Counted from the stretch's first letter, positions 1 to 6,410 are shown. The stretch is 8,262 bases of DNA from Pseudomonadota bacterium (GCA_023388075.1 JAEWGX010000063.1:1-8262), one strand, 5' to 3'. Translations and numbers: made by a program. Notes: generated by a model from the sequence alone, not told the origin.

Positions 1-2697
1 AGTGGAGGCCTGCGGCCAGGCCTCCTCGCGCACCGATGCGATCGCATCGGTATCGAGGCGGCCGAGCTCGTCGGCGCTGCGCGGATCCCCGTAGCGGCGG
101 CTCTGCACCGCCTGCGTGCGCCGCTCCACGAGCGGCGCGTCGTCGAGGAACGCATAGGGCCGCGCGTTGATCGCCTCGGCGGCGAGCGGCGACGGTGCGG
201 GCAGGTCGCAGGCCTGCACTGCGATGCGGCCGTCCTCCATGCCGCGCAGGAGCGCGAGCCAGCCTTCGCTGTCCATCGCCTCGTGCAGGCAGTCGTCCAG
301 CGTCTGCGCGACCAGCGGATGGTCCGGCACCTCGCGGTCCCCGACCAGGTTCTCGGCGCAGGCGACCTGGTCGGGGAAGATGCTCGCGAGCAGATCCTCC
401 GACTTCATCCGCTGCAGCTGCGGCGCCACCTTGCGGCCGCCGAGGAAGCGCGGCAGCGCGAGCGCGGTGGTGGCGTTCCAGCGCCAGCGCACGCCGAAGA
501 GCGGCGCATCCAGCAGCGCCTGCACCAGCACGTCGTGCGCCGACGACGAATGCAGGTAGCGGGCGACGTCCTCCAGCGCGAAGCTGTGGCTGGTGGAGAG
601 CGACAGCCCGATCGCGTCCTCGGTGGCGGCCGCCTGCAGCTCGAAGTTGAACTTGCGGCAGAAGCGCTTGCGCAGCGCGAGGCCCCAGGCCCGGTTGAGG
701 CGGCTGCCATGCGGCGAATGAATCACCAGTTGCGTGCCGCCGGATTCGTCGAAGAAGCGCTCCAGCACGATGCACTCTCGGGTCGGCAGCCGGCCGAACA
801 CCGCGAGGGCGCCGCGCAGGTAGTCCACGATCTGGATCGCGGCGGCGGCGTCCAGGCCGACCTTGCCCTGGAGCCACAGCGCCGCCGCGTCCGGCGGCGC
901 GTCCGGCGCGAGGCGCCGCGCCAGCTCCGCGCGCAGGCGCGATACGCCCTGCGAAAGCTCGTCGCTGCGGCCCGGCGCTTCCCCGAGCCAGAAAGGAATG
1001 TTGGGCGGCGTGCCCCGCGCGTCCTCCACCCGCACCCGGCCGGGCTCCACGCGCAGGATGCGGTAGCTCGCATTGCCGAGCTGGAAGACGTCCCCGGCGA
1101 GGCTCTCCACCGCGAAATCCTCGTTGACCGTGCCGATGGCGTGCGCTTCCGGCTCGAGCACCACGTTGTAGTCGCCGGTGTCGGGAATGGTGCCGCCGGA
1201 AGTGAGGGCAGTGAGCCGCGCGCCCTTGCGGGGACGAAGGCGCCGGTTCACCGCGTCCCGATGCAGGTAGCCGCCGCGTGCGCCGCGCCGGGTGGTGAAG
1301 CCTTCGGCGAGCATCCGCACCACCGCGTCAAATCGCTCGCGCGGAAGCGATGCGTACGGCCAGGCGCGCCGGAAGCACGCGAACAGCTCGTCCTCGCCCC
1401 ATTCGCGGCAGGCGGTCTCGGCGATCACCTGCTGCGCCAGCACGTCGAGCGGCGCCGGCAGGATGCGCAGGGCATCGAGCTCGCCGCGGCGCACGCAATC
1501 GAGCAGCGCGGCGCACTCCACCAGCTCGTCCCGGGTCTGCGGGAAGATGCGGGCCTTGGGCACGCCGCCCACTGCGTGCCCGGAGCGGCCGGCGCGTTGC
1601 AGGAAGGTCGCGATCGCGCGAGGCGACCCGAGCTGGCACACCAGGTCCACCTCGCCGATGTCCAGGCCTAGCTCCAGCGACGCGGTCGCGACCAGCACTT
1701 TCAGCTCGCCGCGCTTCAGGCGTTGCTCGGCGTCGAGCCTGGCCTCGCGGGCCAGGCTGCCGTGGTGCGCGGCCACCGCCTCGCGTCCCAGCCGCTCGGC
1801 GAGATGGCGCGCCGCACGCTCGGCCATGCGCCGCGTGTTGACGAAGACGAGCGTGGTGCGATGCGCGCACACCAACTCGGCGAGCTGCTGGTACACCTGC
1901 TCCCACTGGTCCGTGGACATCACCGCCGAGAGCGGGGTGGGCGGCACCACCAGCGCGAGGTCGCGCTGCTTGCGGTAGCCGATGTCGACGATCTCGCAAT
2001 CCGCGCGGCCATCGACCACCGCGCCCGCGCCCACCAGGAACCGCGCCACCTCGTCGATCGGCTTCTGGGTGGCCGAGAGGCCGATGCGTACCGGCGGGCT
2101 GCCCCCGGCCTCCTTGGCCAGCTCGGCGAGGCGCTCGAGCGAGAGGGCGAGGTGGCTGCCGCGCTTGCTCGCGGCCACCGCATGGATCTCGTCGACGATG
2201 ACGCTGCGCACCGCGCCGAGCATCGCGCGGCCGGTTTGCGAGCCGAGCAGCACGTAGAGCGACTCCGGCGTGGTGACCAGGATGTGCGGCGGCGTGCGCC
2301 GCGCGACGGTGCGGTCGCGCTGCGTGGTGTCGCCGGTGCGCACCGCGGTGCGGATCGCGACGTCCGGCAGGCCAAGCGCGGCCAGCTCCTCGCGGATGCC
2401 GGCGAGCGGTCCCTCCAGGTTCAGCCGGATGTCGTTGGAGAGCGCCTTGAGCGGCGAGATGTAGAGGACCGCGGTGGCGTCCGGCAGGCCGTCCGGCTCG
2501 AGCCCACGGCGCACCAGCGCGTCGATCGCCGCCATGAACGCCGTGAGCGTCTTGCCCGACCCCGTCGGCGCGGCGACCAGCGTGTGACGGCCCGACACGA
2601 TCGCGGGCCAGGCGGCGCGCTGGGCGTCGGTGGGGCCGGCGGGAAAGGCGCGGCGGAACCAGCCGGCAACGGCGGGGTGGAAGGCTTCGAGGGGCAT
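1..2697 (-). CDS. lhr: Lhr-family superfamily 2 ATP-dependent helicase (C-terminus cut by window edge)
   Basis: The minus strand is open for 899 codons from ATG at 2697-2695 to base 1, with no stop inside the window. It encodes a 3'-5' SF2 DNA/RNA helicase of the Lhr (large helicase-related) family, cytoplasmic and linked to DNA repair in known members. All helicase motifs are visible: Walker A APTGSGKT (residues 43-50, K49), PLKAL (82-86), TTPESL (142-147), DEIH Walker B (169-172), SAT (208-210), FVNTRR (285-290), TASLELGLDIG (338-348) and QRAGRSGH (367-374). These are followed by the winged-helix/beta-barrel part with the Lhr signature GTPPNIPFWLGEAPGRSDEL, and by the DEAD-associated region around 655-690 (IHSPHGSRLNRAWGLALRKRF). 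The reading extends past the roughly 850-residue Lhr core, so this is probably a long form like E. coli Lhr (about 1,500 residues) with a C-terminal extension off the left edge. No strong ribosome binding site precedes the start. It is divergent from the next gene. The family call is firm; the exact physiological role is not. Confidence 0.93.
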   Translation of the reverse strand, partial: MPLEAFHPAVAGWFRRAFPAGPTDAQRAAWPAIVSGRHTLVAAPTGSGKTLTAFMAAIDALVRRGLEPDGLPDATAVLYISPLKALSNDIRLNLEGPLAGIREELAALGLPDVAIRTAVRTGDTTQRDRTVARRTPPHILVTTPESLYVLLGSQTGRAMLGAVRSVIVDEIHAVAASKRGSHLALSLERLAELAKEAGGSPPVRIGLSATQKPIDEVARFLVGAGAVVDGRADCEIVDIGYRKQRDLALVVPPTPLSAVMSTDQWEQVYQQLAELVCAHRTTLVFVNTRRMAERAARHLAERLGREAVAAHHGSLAREARLDAEQRLKRGELKVLVATASLELGLDIGEVDLVCQLGSPRAIATFLQRAGRSGHAVGGVPKARIFPQTRDELVECAALLDCVRRGELDALRILPAPLDVLAQQVIAETACREWGEDELFACFRRAWPYASLPRERFDAVVRMLAEGFTTRRGARGGYLHRDAVNRRLRPRKGARLTALTSGGTIPDTGDYNVVLEPEAHAIGTVNEDFAVESLAGDVFQLGNASYRILRVEPGRVRVEDARGTPPNIPFWLGEAPGRSDELSQGVSRLRAELARRLAPDAPPDAAALWLQGKVGLDAAAAIQIVDYLRGALAVFGRLPTRECIVLERFFDESGGTQLVIHSPHGSRLNRAWGLALRKRFCRKFNFELQAAATEDAIGLSLSTSHSFALEDVARYLHSSSAHDVLVQALLDAPLFGVRWRWNATTALALPRFLGGRKVAPQLQRMKSEDLLASIFPDQVACAENLVGDREVPDHPLVAQTLDDCLHEAMDSEGWLALLRGMEDGRIAVQACDLPAPSPLAAEAINARPYAFLDDAPLVERRTQAVQSRRYGDPRSADELGRLDTDAIASVREEAWPQAST

Positions 2698-2709
2698 GGC
2701 GAGCCGGAC

Positions 2710-2739
2710 ATCATTCACCCAAATCGCCGGCGATGCAAA
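2710..2739 (-). promoter_or_regulatory. Possible lhr promoter
   Basis: On the minus strand TTTGCA (2739-2734, 4 of 6 to TTGACA) and AATGAT (2715-2710, 4 of 6 to TATAAT) are separated by 18 bases. Transcription would start near 2703, leaving a leader of only about six bases before the lhr ATG at 2697. This would fit the absence of a ribosome binding site there. A perfect 12-bp palindrome, ATCGCCGGCGAT (2723-2734), lies in the spacer and touches the -35. The matches are modest and this is a prediction only. Confidence 0.3.
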
Positions 2740-2773
2740 CGCGCGCCGGGAGGCAGGGAAATTAGTAGTAATC

Positions 2774-2792
2774 GAGAAGCATTCGCATTATC
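2774..2792. promoter_or_regulatory. Fur-box-like operator upstream of the FagA-like gene
   Basis: Read on the minus strand, the 19 bases GATAATGCGAATGCTTCTC match the classical Fur box GATAATGATAATCATTATC at 14 of 19 positions (counted by eye). In hexamer terms this is a perfect GATAAT, a 4-of-6 second unit and a 4-of-6 inverted unit. The site lies in an AT-rich patch (about 2758-2800) of a GC-rich window, only 53 bases before the start codon at 2845, and it overlaps the best -10 candidate. That is where a Fur repressor would block RNA polymerase. Fur binding and iron control are inferred. Confidence 0.55.
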
Positions 2793-2794
2793 AT
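2789..2794 (+). promoter_or_regulatory. Probable -10 element of the FagA-like gene
   Basis: TATCAT matches TATAAT at 5 of 6 positions and lies at the right end of the Fur-like box, sharing bases 2789-2792 with it. No good -35 is found 16-18 bases upstream; TAGTAA at 2766-2771 is the nearest and is weak. Transcription would begin near 2801, giving a leader of roughly 44 bases. Confidence 0.4.
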
Positions 2795-2844
2795 CGAAGC
2801 TTGGGCGCGCTCGACGCCGCCCGCACGAACGGAGTACGGATCCG

Positions 2845-3237
2845 ATGCTTCCTCACCATGAAGATCTGCGCCGACGCTGGGACCGGATCGGAATCGGCGT
2901 TCGCTGCGCCTACAACCCGTGGCTGCCGCCGGTGATCCTGCTCTACCTGCAGGCCGGGCGCCGGCTGGTCACCGCCGGCGTCATGGACGACGAAACGGTC
3001 CAGCGCCGCATGCTGTCCCTGCTGATGCACACGGCGGCGGACGAGGCGCTGCCCTGGACCTGGCGCGCGGCCTGCCTGGAGCACACGGTGCGCCCCCGGG
3101 CGCGCCTGGCACGGCTGCTGGCGGAGCGCGATCCGGCCGAGGTCGACCGCATGGAGCGGGAAGTCGGCGAGCTCCGCGAACGCCTCGACGCGGCGCTCCT
3201 CACCGGCCGTTGCGTACCGCAGCGGCTCGGCGGGTAG
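2845..3237 (+). CDS. Small conserved protein, FagA-like, probably iron-regulated
   Basis: Encodes 130 residues. ATG 2845 is the only ATG, GTG or TTG in this frame between 2701 and the gene body. It is preceded by GGAG at 2831-2834, ten bases upstream, a slightly long spacing. The protein has no signal peptide and no clear membrane segment. Conserved-looking blocks are RCAYNPWLPP (20-29), YLQAGRRLV (34-42), the tryptophan-rich ALPWTWRAACLEH (68-80) and RP (83-84). The C-terminal third is a charged amphipathic helix, possibly a short coiled coil (about 98-118). From memory these blocks resemble FagA, the small Fur-associated protein encoded ahead of fumC and sodA in Pseudomonas. The Fur-like box upstream agrees, but I could not align sequences. 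No fumC or sodA is adjacent: the next gene converges from the other strand, so this one is transcribed alone. The molecular function of FagA itself is unknown. The coding call is secure; the family call is moderate. Confidence 0.85.
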   Translation: MLPHHEDLRRRWDRIGIGVRCAYNPWLPPVILLYLQAGRRLVTAGVMDDETVQRRMLSLLMHTAADEALPWTWRAACLEHTVRPRARLARLLAERDPAEVDRMEREVGELRERLDAALLTGRCVPQRLGG

Positions 3238-3264
3238 GACACTCCGGCCAGGAAGGCGAACCGC

Positions 3265-5109
3265 CTACTGCCCGGCCAGCGCCAGCATCGCCGCCGCGAT
3301 GCCGGCCAGGCTTTCGCCGGCCACCAGGCCCGCCGCGATGGCCAGGACGAAGCGAGCGGACCATCCGGGGGCGATCCGGGCGGCGATCGCGGCGGCCACC
3401 GCGCCGAGCGCGAGCGACAGCGAGATCCACGCGGGAATGACGAAGGCGAGGCCGAGGGCCGGGCCGCTCGGCAGCCAGCGTGCCGCGCGCTCCGGCAGCA
3501 GGCGGTCGCCGAGCGCGAGCAACGCCCCGGCGAGCCCGGCCACCGCCATCGCCGGGCCCGAGCCGGTCGGGATCGCGCCGATGCCGACCGAGAGCACCTC
3601 CGCCACCGCCTTCCAGATCGCGACCGCGGGTGCCGGCCACTCGGCGGTCAGCAGCATCGCGGCGGGGTCGGGCACCAGCATGCGGTAGGCGAGGCAGCCC
3701 GCGACGCTGCCTGCGAGTACGCCGAAGCACTGGGCCAGCACCTGCAGCGACGGCCTGGTGCCCAGCATCTGGCCGGTGCGCAGGTCGTTCATCAGGTCGG
3801 CGCTCTGGCCGGCCGCGCCGCCGGTCACGTTGGCGCCCATCAGGTTCACCGTCTGGTTGGCCGGCGCGGCGATGCCGAACGACAGTTGCGCGATCTTGCC
3901 GATCGCGCCGATGGGCGGGATCCCGGTCTCGCCGACGACCCGCGTGGAGACCACGGCGAGCACGAAGGCGAGCAGGACCGACAGCAGGCCCAGCCAGGGC
4001 GCGATGCCGAAGATGACATACTGGGTCGTGACCGCGACGGCCGCGATCGCCAACGCCGTGGCCAGGTACACGCGGCGTCCGAGAACCGGTGGCTCCTTCG
4101 AAGCGTCGCGCGATCCCTCGCCGCCTCCAGGCGCCGGGTCGCGCCGCCTCAAGCGCCCGATCGCCAGCACGAAAGACACCAGGGATGCGACCGTCATCAG
4201 CGTGACGCCTGGCCACAGCAGCCACTCGACCACCGGGCCGAACCAGGCCTCGTCGGGCGCGCCGGCCGCGGCCCAGCCGCGGGCGAGGATCGGCGGTGCG
4301 ATCAGCAGCCAGGCGAGCGCCGCGCCGGCGAGCAGCGACAGACCGGCCCGCAGGCCGATGATCGCCCCGAAGCCGACCATGAGCAGCGACGGGTCCAGCG
4401 AGAAGCCGAGCTGCTTGAAGCCGATCGTCGCCACGCCACTGTCGCGCAGCGCGCCGGTGGTCGACCAGGCGATCGGTGGCGACCACCGCGGCAAGCCCGC
4501 CCCGAGCTCGCCCACGAGCTTCGCGCCGCCGGATGCGGCCGCGGCGCCGAGGAGCATGCGCACGCGGGAGGCGGCCTCCCGGCCACGCGCATGGATCTCG
4601 CGCACCGTCTCCGCGGTTGCGACCCCGGCCGGGAACACCAGCCGGTCGCGAACCAGCATCGGATTGCGCAGCGCCACCGCCACCACGATGCCCACCATGC
4701 TCACGCTGAACACCCAGAGCATGAGCTCGGCCATCGGCAGCTCCGTGCCGGTGAGCAGCGTGAGCGCCGGGATCGGCGCGACCAGGCCGCCGGAGACGAT
4801 CGCCGCCGCCGACGACGCGGTCGTCTGGTTGATCACGTTTTCCTGGAGATGCCACGCGCGCGCGCCGGCGAGGTCCTCCGCGAAGCGCCAGAAGGCGAAG
4901 CTGAGCAGCGCCGCCGTGATCGACATGTTGAAGGACCAACCGATCTTGAGGCCGCTGTAGACGTTGCACGGCGTGAGCAGCCCGCCGATCACCATGCCGG
5001 TGACGATGGCGCGAACCGTCGCGCCGCCCGCGGGAACCGTCGCCTCACCTGCGGGAACGGACGCTTCGCCTGCAGGGGCGGCAATGGTCGGCTGCATCGT
5101 CGTCACCAT
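3265..5109 (-). CDS. OPT-family oligopeptide transporter
   Basis: Encodes a 614-residue inner-membrane protein of the oligopeptide transporter (OPT/YSL) superfamily, proton-coupled importers of peptides or metal-chelate complexes. The length is normal for the bacterial branch. It is hydrophobic throughout, with at least a dozen candidate membrane helices and one long charged loop near 318-346. Family signatures are NVYSGLKIG (49-57), ENVINQTTASSAAAIVSGG (from 90), a RNPMLVRDRLVFPAGVATAE block, GETGIPPIGAIGKIAQLSFG, QSADLMNDLRTG (435-446), PSGPALGLAFVIPAW and GESLAGI (598-604). The N-terminus carries three tandem 7-residue units (PAGEASV, PAGEATV, PAGGATV; residues 12-32) before the first helix, probably a disordered tail. 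The start could be ATG 5109 or ATG 5097; neither has a good ribosome binding site and I took the longer. It is divergent from leuD across 95 bases and converges on the FagA-like gene with 27 bases between stops. The substrate cannot be told from sequence. Confidence 0.93.
   Translation of the reverse strand: MVTTMQPTIAAPAGEASVPAGEATVPAGGATVRAIVTGMVIGGLLTPCNVYSGLKIGWSFNMSITAALLSFAFWRFAEDLAGARAWHLQENVINQTTASSAAAIVSGGLVAPIPALTLLTGTELPMAELMLWVFSVSMVGIVVAVALRNPMLVRDRLVFPAGVATAETVREIHARGREAASRVRMLLGAAAASGGAKLVGELGAGLPRWSPPIAWSTTGALRDSGVATIGFKQLGFSLDPSLLMVGFGAIIGLRAGLSLLAGAALAWLLIAPPILARGWAAAGAPDEAWFGPVVEWLLWPGVTLMTVASLVSFVLAIGRLRRRDPAPGGGEGSRDASKEPPVLGRRVYLATALAIAAVAVTTQYVIFGIAPWLGLLSVLLAFVLAVVSTRVVGETGIPPIGAIGKIAQLSFGIAAPANQTVNLMGANVTGGAAGQSADLMNDLRTGQMLGTRPSLQVLAQCFGVLAGSVAGCLAYRMLVPDPAAMLLTAEWPAPAVAIWKAVAEVLSVGIGAIPTGSGPAMAVAGLAGALLALGDRLLPERAARWLPSGPALGLAFVIPAWISLSLALGAVAAAIAARIAPGWSARFVLAIAAGLVAGESLAGIAAAMLALAGQ
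5014..5076 (-). repeat. Three tandem 21-bp units encoding PAG(E/G)A(S/T)V
   Basis: Three adjacent in-frame 21-bp units lie in the 5' end of the transporter gene. Units 1 and 2 share 16 of 21 bases and units 2 and 3 share 17 of 21, by eye. They encode a Pro-Ala-Gly-rich tail upstream of the first membrane helix. Several of the differences are at third codon positions, so the copies have diverged since duplication. Confidence 0.75.
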
Positions 5110-5204
5110 ACACCGGCTGCCGCGCGCGCCGGTCGAACGTCCCTACCGCGCGTTCGCGGCGCGTCCGCGCTGCCGCGCCCGGCGCCGCGGGGTAACATCG
5201 GCGC
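5110..5204. other. Divergent intergenic region between the OPT transporter and leuD
   Basis: These 95 bases are very GC-rich and must carry both 5' control regions. The only promoter-like element is TAACAT (5193-5198) facing leuD. For the transporter on the minus strand I see no convincing -35/-10 pair, no clear ribosome binding site and no leader-peptide or riboswitch-like structure. Confidence 0.5.
5193..5198 (+). promoter_or_regulatory. Candidate leuD -10 element directly before the start codon
   Basis: TAACAT matches TATAAT at 4 of 6 positions and ends six bases before the GTG at 5205. A -10 here would place transcription initiation at or next to the first base of the start codon, implying a leaderless or near-leaderless mRNA. 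The region 17 bases upstream (CTGCCG, 5170-5175) is a poor -35, so support is limited. Confidence 0.3.
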
Positions 5205-5924
5205 GTGAAGCCTCGACCGTTCACTCTCCACGAGGGCGTGGTCGCACCGCTGGACATCGGCAACGTCGATACCGACGCGATCTTCCCGAAGCAGTACGGC
5301 CGCTCGATCGCCGCGAGCGGATTCGGGCCGGTGCTGTTCGACAACTGGCGTTACCTCGATGCCGGCGATCTCGACAGCGATCATTCCGCGCGGCGCGAGA
5401 ACCCGGACTTCGTGCTGAACCGCGAGCCCTATCGCCGCGCCACCATCCTGCTTGCCCGCGACAACTTCGGCTGCGGCTCGAGCCGCGAGCACGCGGCCTG
5501 GGCGCTGCGCGATTTCGGCTTCCGGGCGCTGATCGCGCCGAGCTTCGCCAGCATCTTCGCCGGCAATGCCATCACCAACGGCCTGCTGCCGATCGTGCTG
5601 CCGGGCGAGGTCGTCGATGCGCTCTTCCAGTGGACCGAGACCGAAGCCGAGCCACGCTGCCGGATCGACCTGGTGGCGTGCCGCGTCGACATCGCGGGAA
5701 GGACGCTCGACTTCCAGGTGAACGAGCGCGACCGGCGGATGCTGCTGGAGGGCTGGGACGAGATCGAGCGCACGTTGCAGCATCGGGCGGCCATCGCGGC
5801 GTTCGAGCGGCGCTGGCTTCGCGAGCATCCCTGGCTCGCGCGCGCGCCGGTGGCAGGTGGCCGAGGCAGTGGCCGAGACCGCGCACGAGAGAGCGGACCC
5901 GAAAGCGGACCAGAGAGCGGCTGA
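5205..5924 (+). CDS. leuD: 3-isopropylmalate dehydratase small subunit
   Basis: Encodes 239 residues, the small (swivel-domain) subunit of isopropylmalate isomerase. With LeuC it converts 2-isopropylmalate to 3-isopropylmalate in leucine biosynthesis, in the cytoplasm. The sequence is LeuD-like from residue 6 to about 214: NVDTDAIFPKQY (20-31), GFGPVLFDNWRYL (39-51), NPDFVLN (66-72), FGCGSSREHAAWAL (88-101), APSFASIF (111-118) and NGLLPIVLP (125-133). The 4Fe-4S cluster sits in LeuC, so no cluster cysteines are expected here. The start is GTG 5205, which gives the expected N-terminus; no good ribosome binding site precedes it. Family members are usually about 200-215 residues. The extra length is a Gly/Arg/Ser/Glu low-complexity tail ending in ESGP repeats. 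leuC and leuB, its usual operon partners, are absent on both sides: the transporter is divergent and the NIPSNAP gene converges. Confidence 0.96.
   Translation: MKPRPFTLHEGVVAPLDIGNVDTDAIFPKQYGRSIAASGFGPVLFDNWRYLDAGDLDSDHSARRENPDFVLNREPYRRATILLARDNFGCGSSREHAAWALRDFGFRALIAPSFASIFAGNAITNGLLPIVLPGEVVDALFQWTETEAEPRCRIDLVACRVDIAGRTLDFQVNERDRRMLLEGWDEIERTLQHRAAIAAFERRWLREHPWLARAPVAGGRGSGRDRARESGPESGPESG
5889..5924 (+). repeat. Three tandem 12-bp units at the leuD 3' end
   Basis: Three in-frame 12-bp units read GAGAGCGGACCC, GAAAGCGGACCA and GAGAGCGGCTGA, encoding ESGP, ESGP and ESG-stop. The stop codon occupies the last triplet of the third unit where the other two have a proline codon. The repeat lies beyond the conserved LeuD fold. 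Confidence 0.8.
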
Positions 5925-5977
5925 ATCAGGGGCAGGGGCGAGGCAACGGCCAGGGATCACGAGGCCCGATCACCGCC

Positions 5978-6304
5978 CTAGGCGAGCGCCGAGTACGGGG
6001 TCGGCTGCAGGATGTAGTTCTCGAAGTGATCGACGATCGGTCCGTCCTTCTCGCTCTCGCCGCGTTGCCGGATCCAGTCCGGATCCTGCATGAATGCGCC
6101 CCAGCGCTGCTCGCGCTCCGCCAGGTTCTCCCACTCGAGGAGATAGTAGAGCGCCGCGCTCGACGGCCCGATCGCGACGGTCCAGAAGCCCACCTGGCGG
6201 ATTCCGTGCCGTTTCCAGAGATCGAGCGTCACGTTCTCGAACCGCCGATGCAGCGCGGGAAGGCGTCCGGGGACGCAGTGGTAGATGCGCAGTTCATGGA
6301 TCAT
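5978..6304 (-). CDS. NIPSNAP-family small protein
   Basis: Encodes 108 residues matching the NIPSNAP domain, a ferredoxin-like alpha-beta fold that usually dimerises into an alpha-beta barrel. The whole protein is one domain, the usual size for stand-alone bacterial members. Visible signatures are the first strand and helix MIHELRIYHCVPGRLPALHRRFE (1-23, shown only by its ends: MIHELRIY and LHRRFE), HGIRQVGFWTV (33-43), the LYYLLEWENLAEREQRW block (52-68) and the terminal DPDW (74-77). ATG 6304 is well supported by GAGGAG at 6314-6309 on the minus strand. There is no signal peptide or membrane segment, so it is probably cytoplasmic. Bacterial NIPSNAP proteins have no general assigned reaction. 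It converges on leuD (53-base gap) and is divergent from the flavoprotein gene, about 100 bases away, so the two might share a control region. Family call is strong; function unknown. Confidence 0.92.
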   Translation of the reverse strand: MIHELRIYHCVPGRLPALHRRFENVTLDLWKRHGIRQVGFWTVAIGPSSAALYYLLEWENLAEREQRWGAFMQDPDWIRQRGESEKDGPIVDHFENYILQPTPYSALA

Positions 6305-6308
6305 GGTG

Positions 6309-6314
6309 CTCCTC
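6309..6314 (-). promoter_or_regulatory. Ribosome binding site of the NIPSNAP gene
   Basis: GAGGAG on the minus strand lies four bases before ATG 6304-6302. It is the best Shine-Dalgarno match at any start in the window and fixes this start codon. Confidence 0.8.
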
Positions 6315-6353
6315 GGGCGTCGATGCGGTTGTCGCGAGTGGCGGGACCCGCCC

Positions 6354-6382
6354 TTGAACTCGCGGCTGCGGGGCATGATACT
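6354..6382 (+). promoter_or_regulatory. Predicted promoter of the PYROXD2-like gene
   Basis: TTGAAC (6354-6359) and GATACT (6377-6382), each 4 of 6 to the sigma-70 consensus, are separated by exactly 17 bases. Transcription would begin at about 6389-6390. That excludes the ATG at 6375, makes ATG 6390 a leaderless start, and leaves ATG 6411 with a leader of about 21 bases containing AGGA (6397-6400). Confidence 0.45.
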
Positions 6383-6410
6383 GCCGCCGATGACGAAGGA
6401 TGCATCGGCC

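Noticed and set aside
283..1671. Long open frame on the plus strand opposite lhr
   Set aside because: It encodes a low-complexity Arg/Ala/His-rich product with no family motif and lies antisense to the well-conserved Lhr helicase. Long antisense frames are expected in 70% GC coding DNA.
1723..2844. Upstream extension of the FagA-like frame on the plus strand
   Set aside because: The frame is open back to 1723, but most of it is antisense to lhr, and no ATG, GTG or TTG occurs between 2701 and 2845. The real gene starts at 2845, after the Fur-like box and the ribosome binding site.
3200..4969. 589-codon frame on the minus strand overlapping the OPT gene
   Set aside because: It is an alternate frame of the transporter gene, giving an Arg/Gly-rich product without membrane segments, whereas the other frame shows clear OPT signatures.
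2774..5109. A joint iron-uptake unit made of the FagA-like gene and the OPT transporter
   Set aside because: Some OPT/YSL proteins move metal chelates, but the two genes converge, the transporter's promoter end is at 5110, and no Fur-like box was seen there. Only the small gene has the operator.
3758..5208. Two long plus-strand frames (3758-4960 and 3886-5208) antisense to the transporter
   Set aside because: Both are compositionally biased (Ser/Ala/Pro or Arg/Asp/His) and carry no recognisable domain; they are shadows of the OPT gene.
6069..6085. Repeated CCGGATCC inside the NIPSNAP gene
   Set aside because: Two 8-base copies separated by three bases fall in normal coding sequence (DPDWIR); too short to be more than chance.
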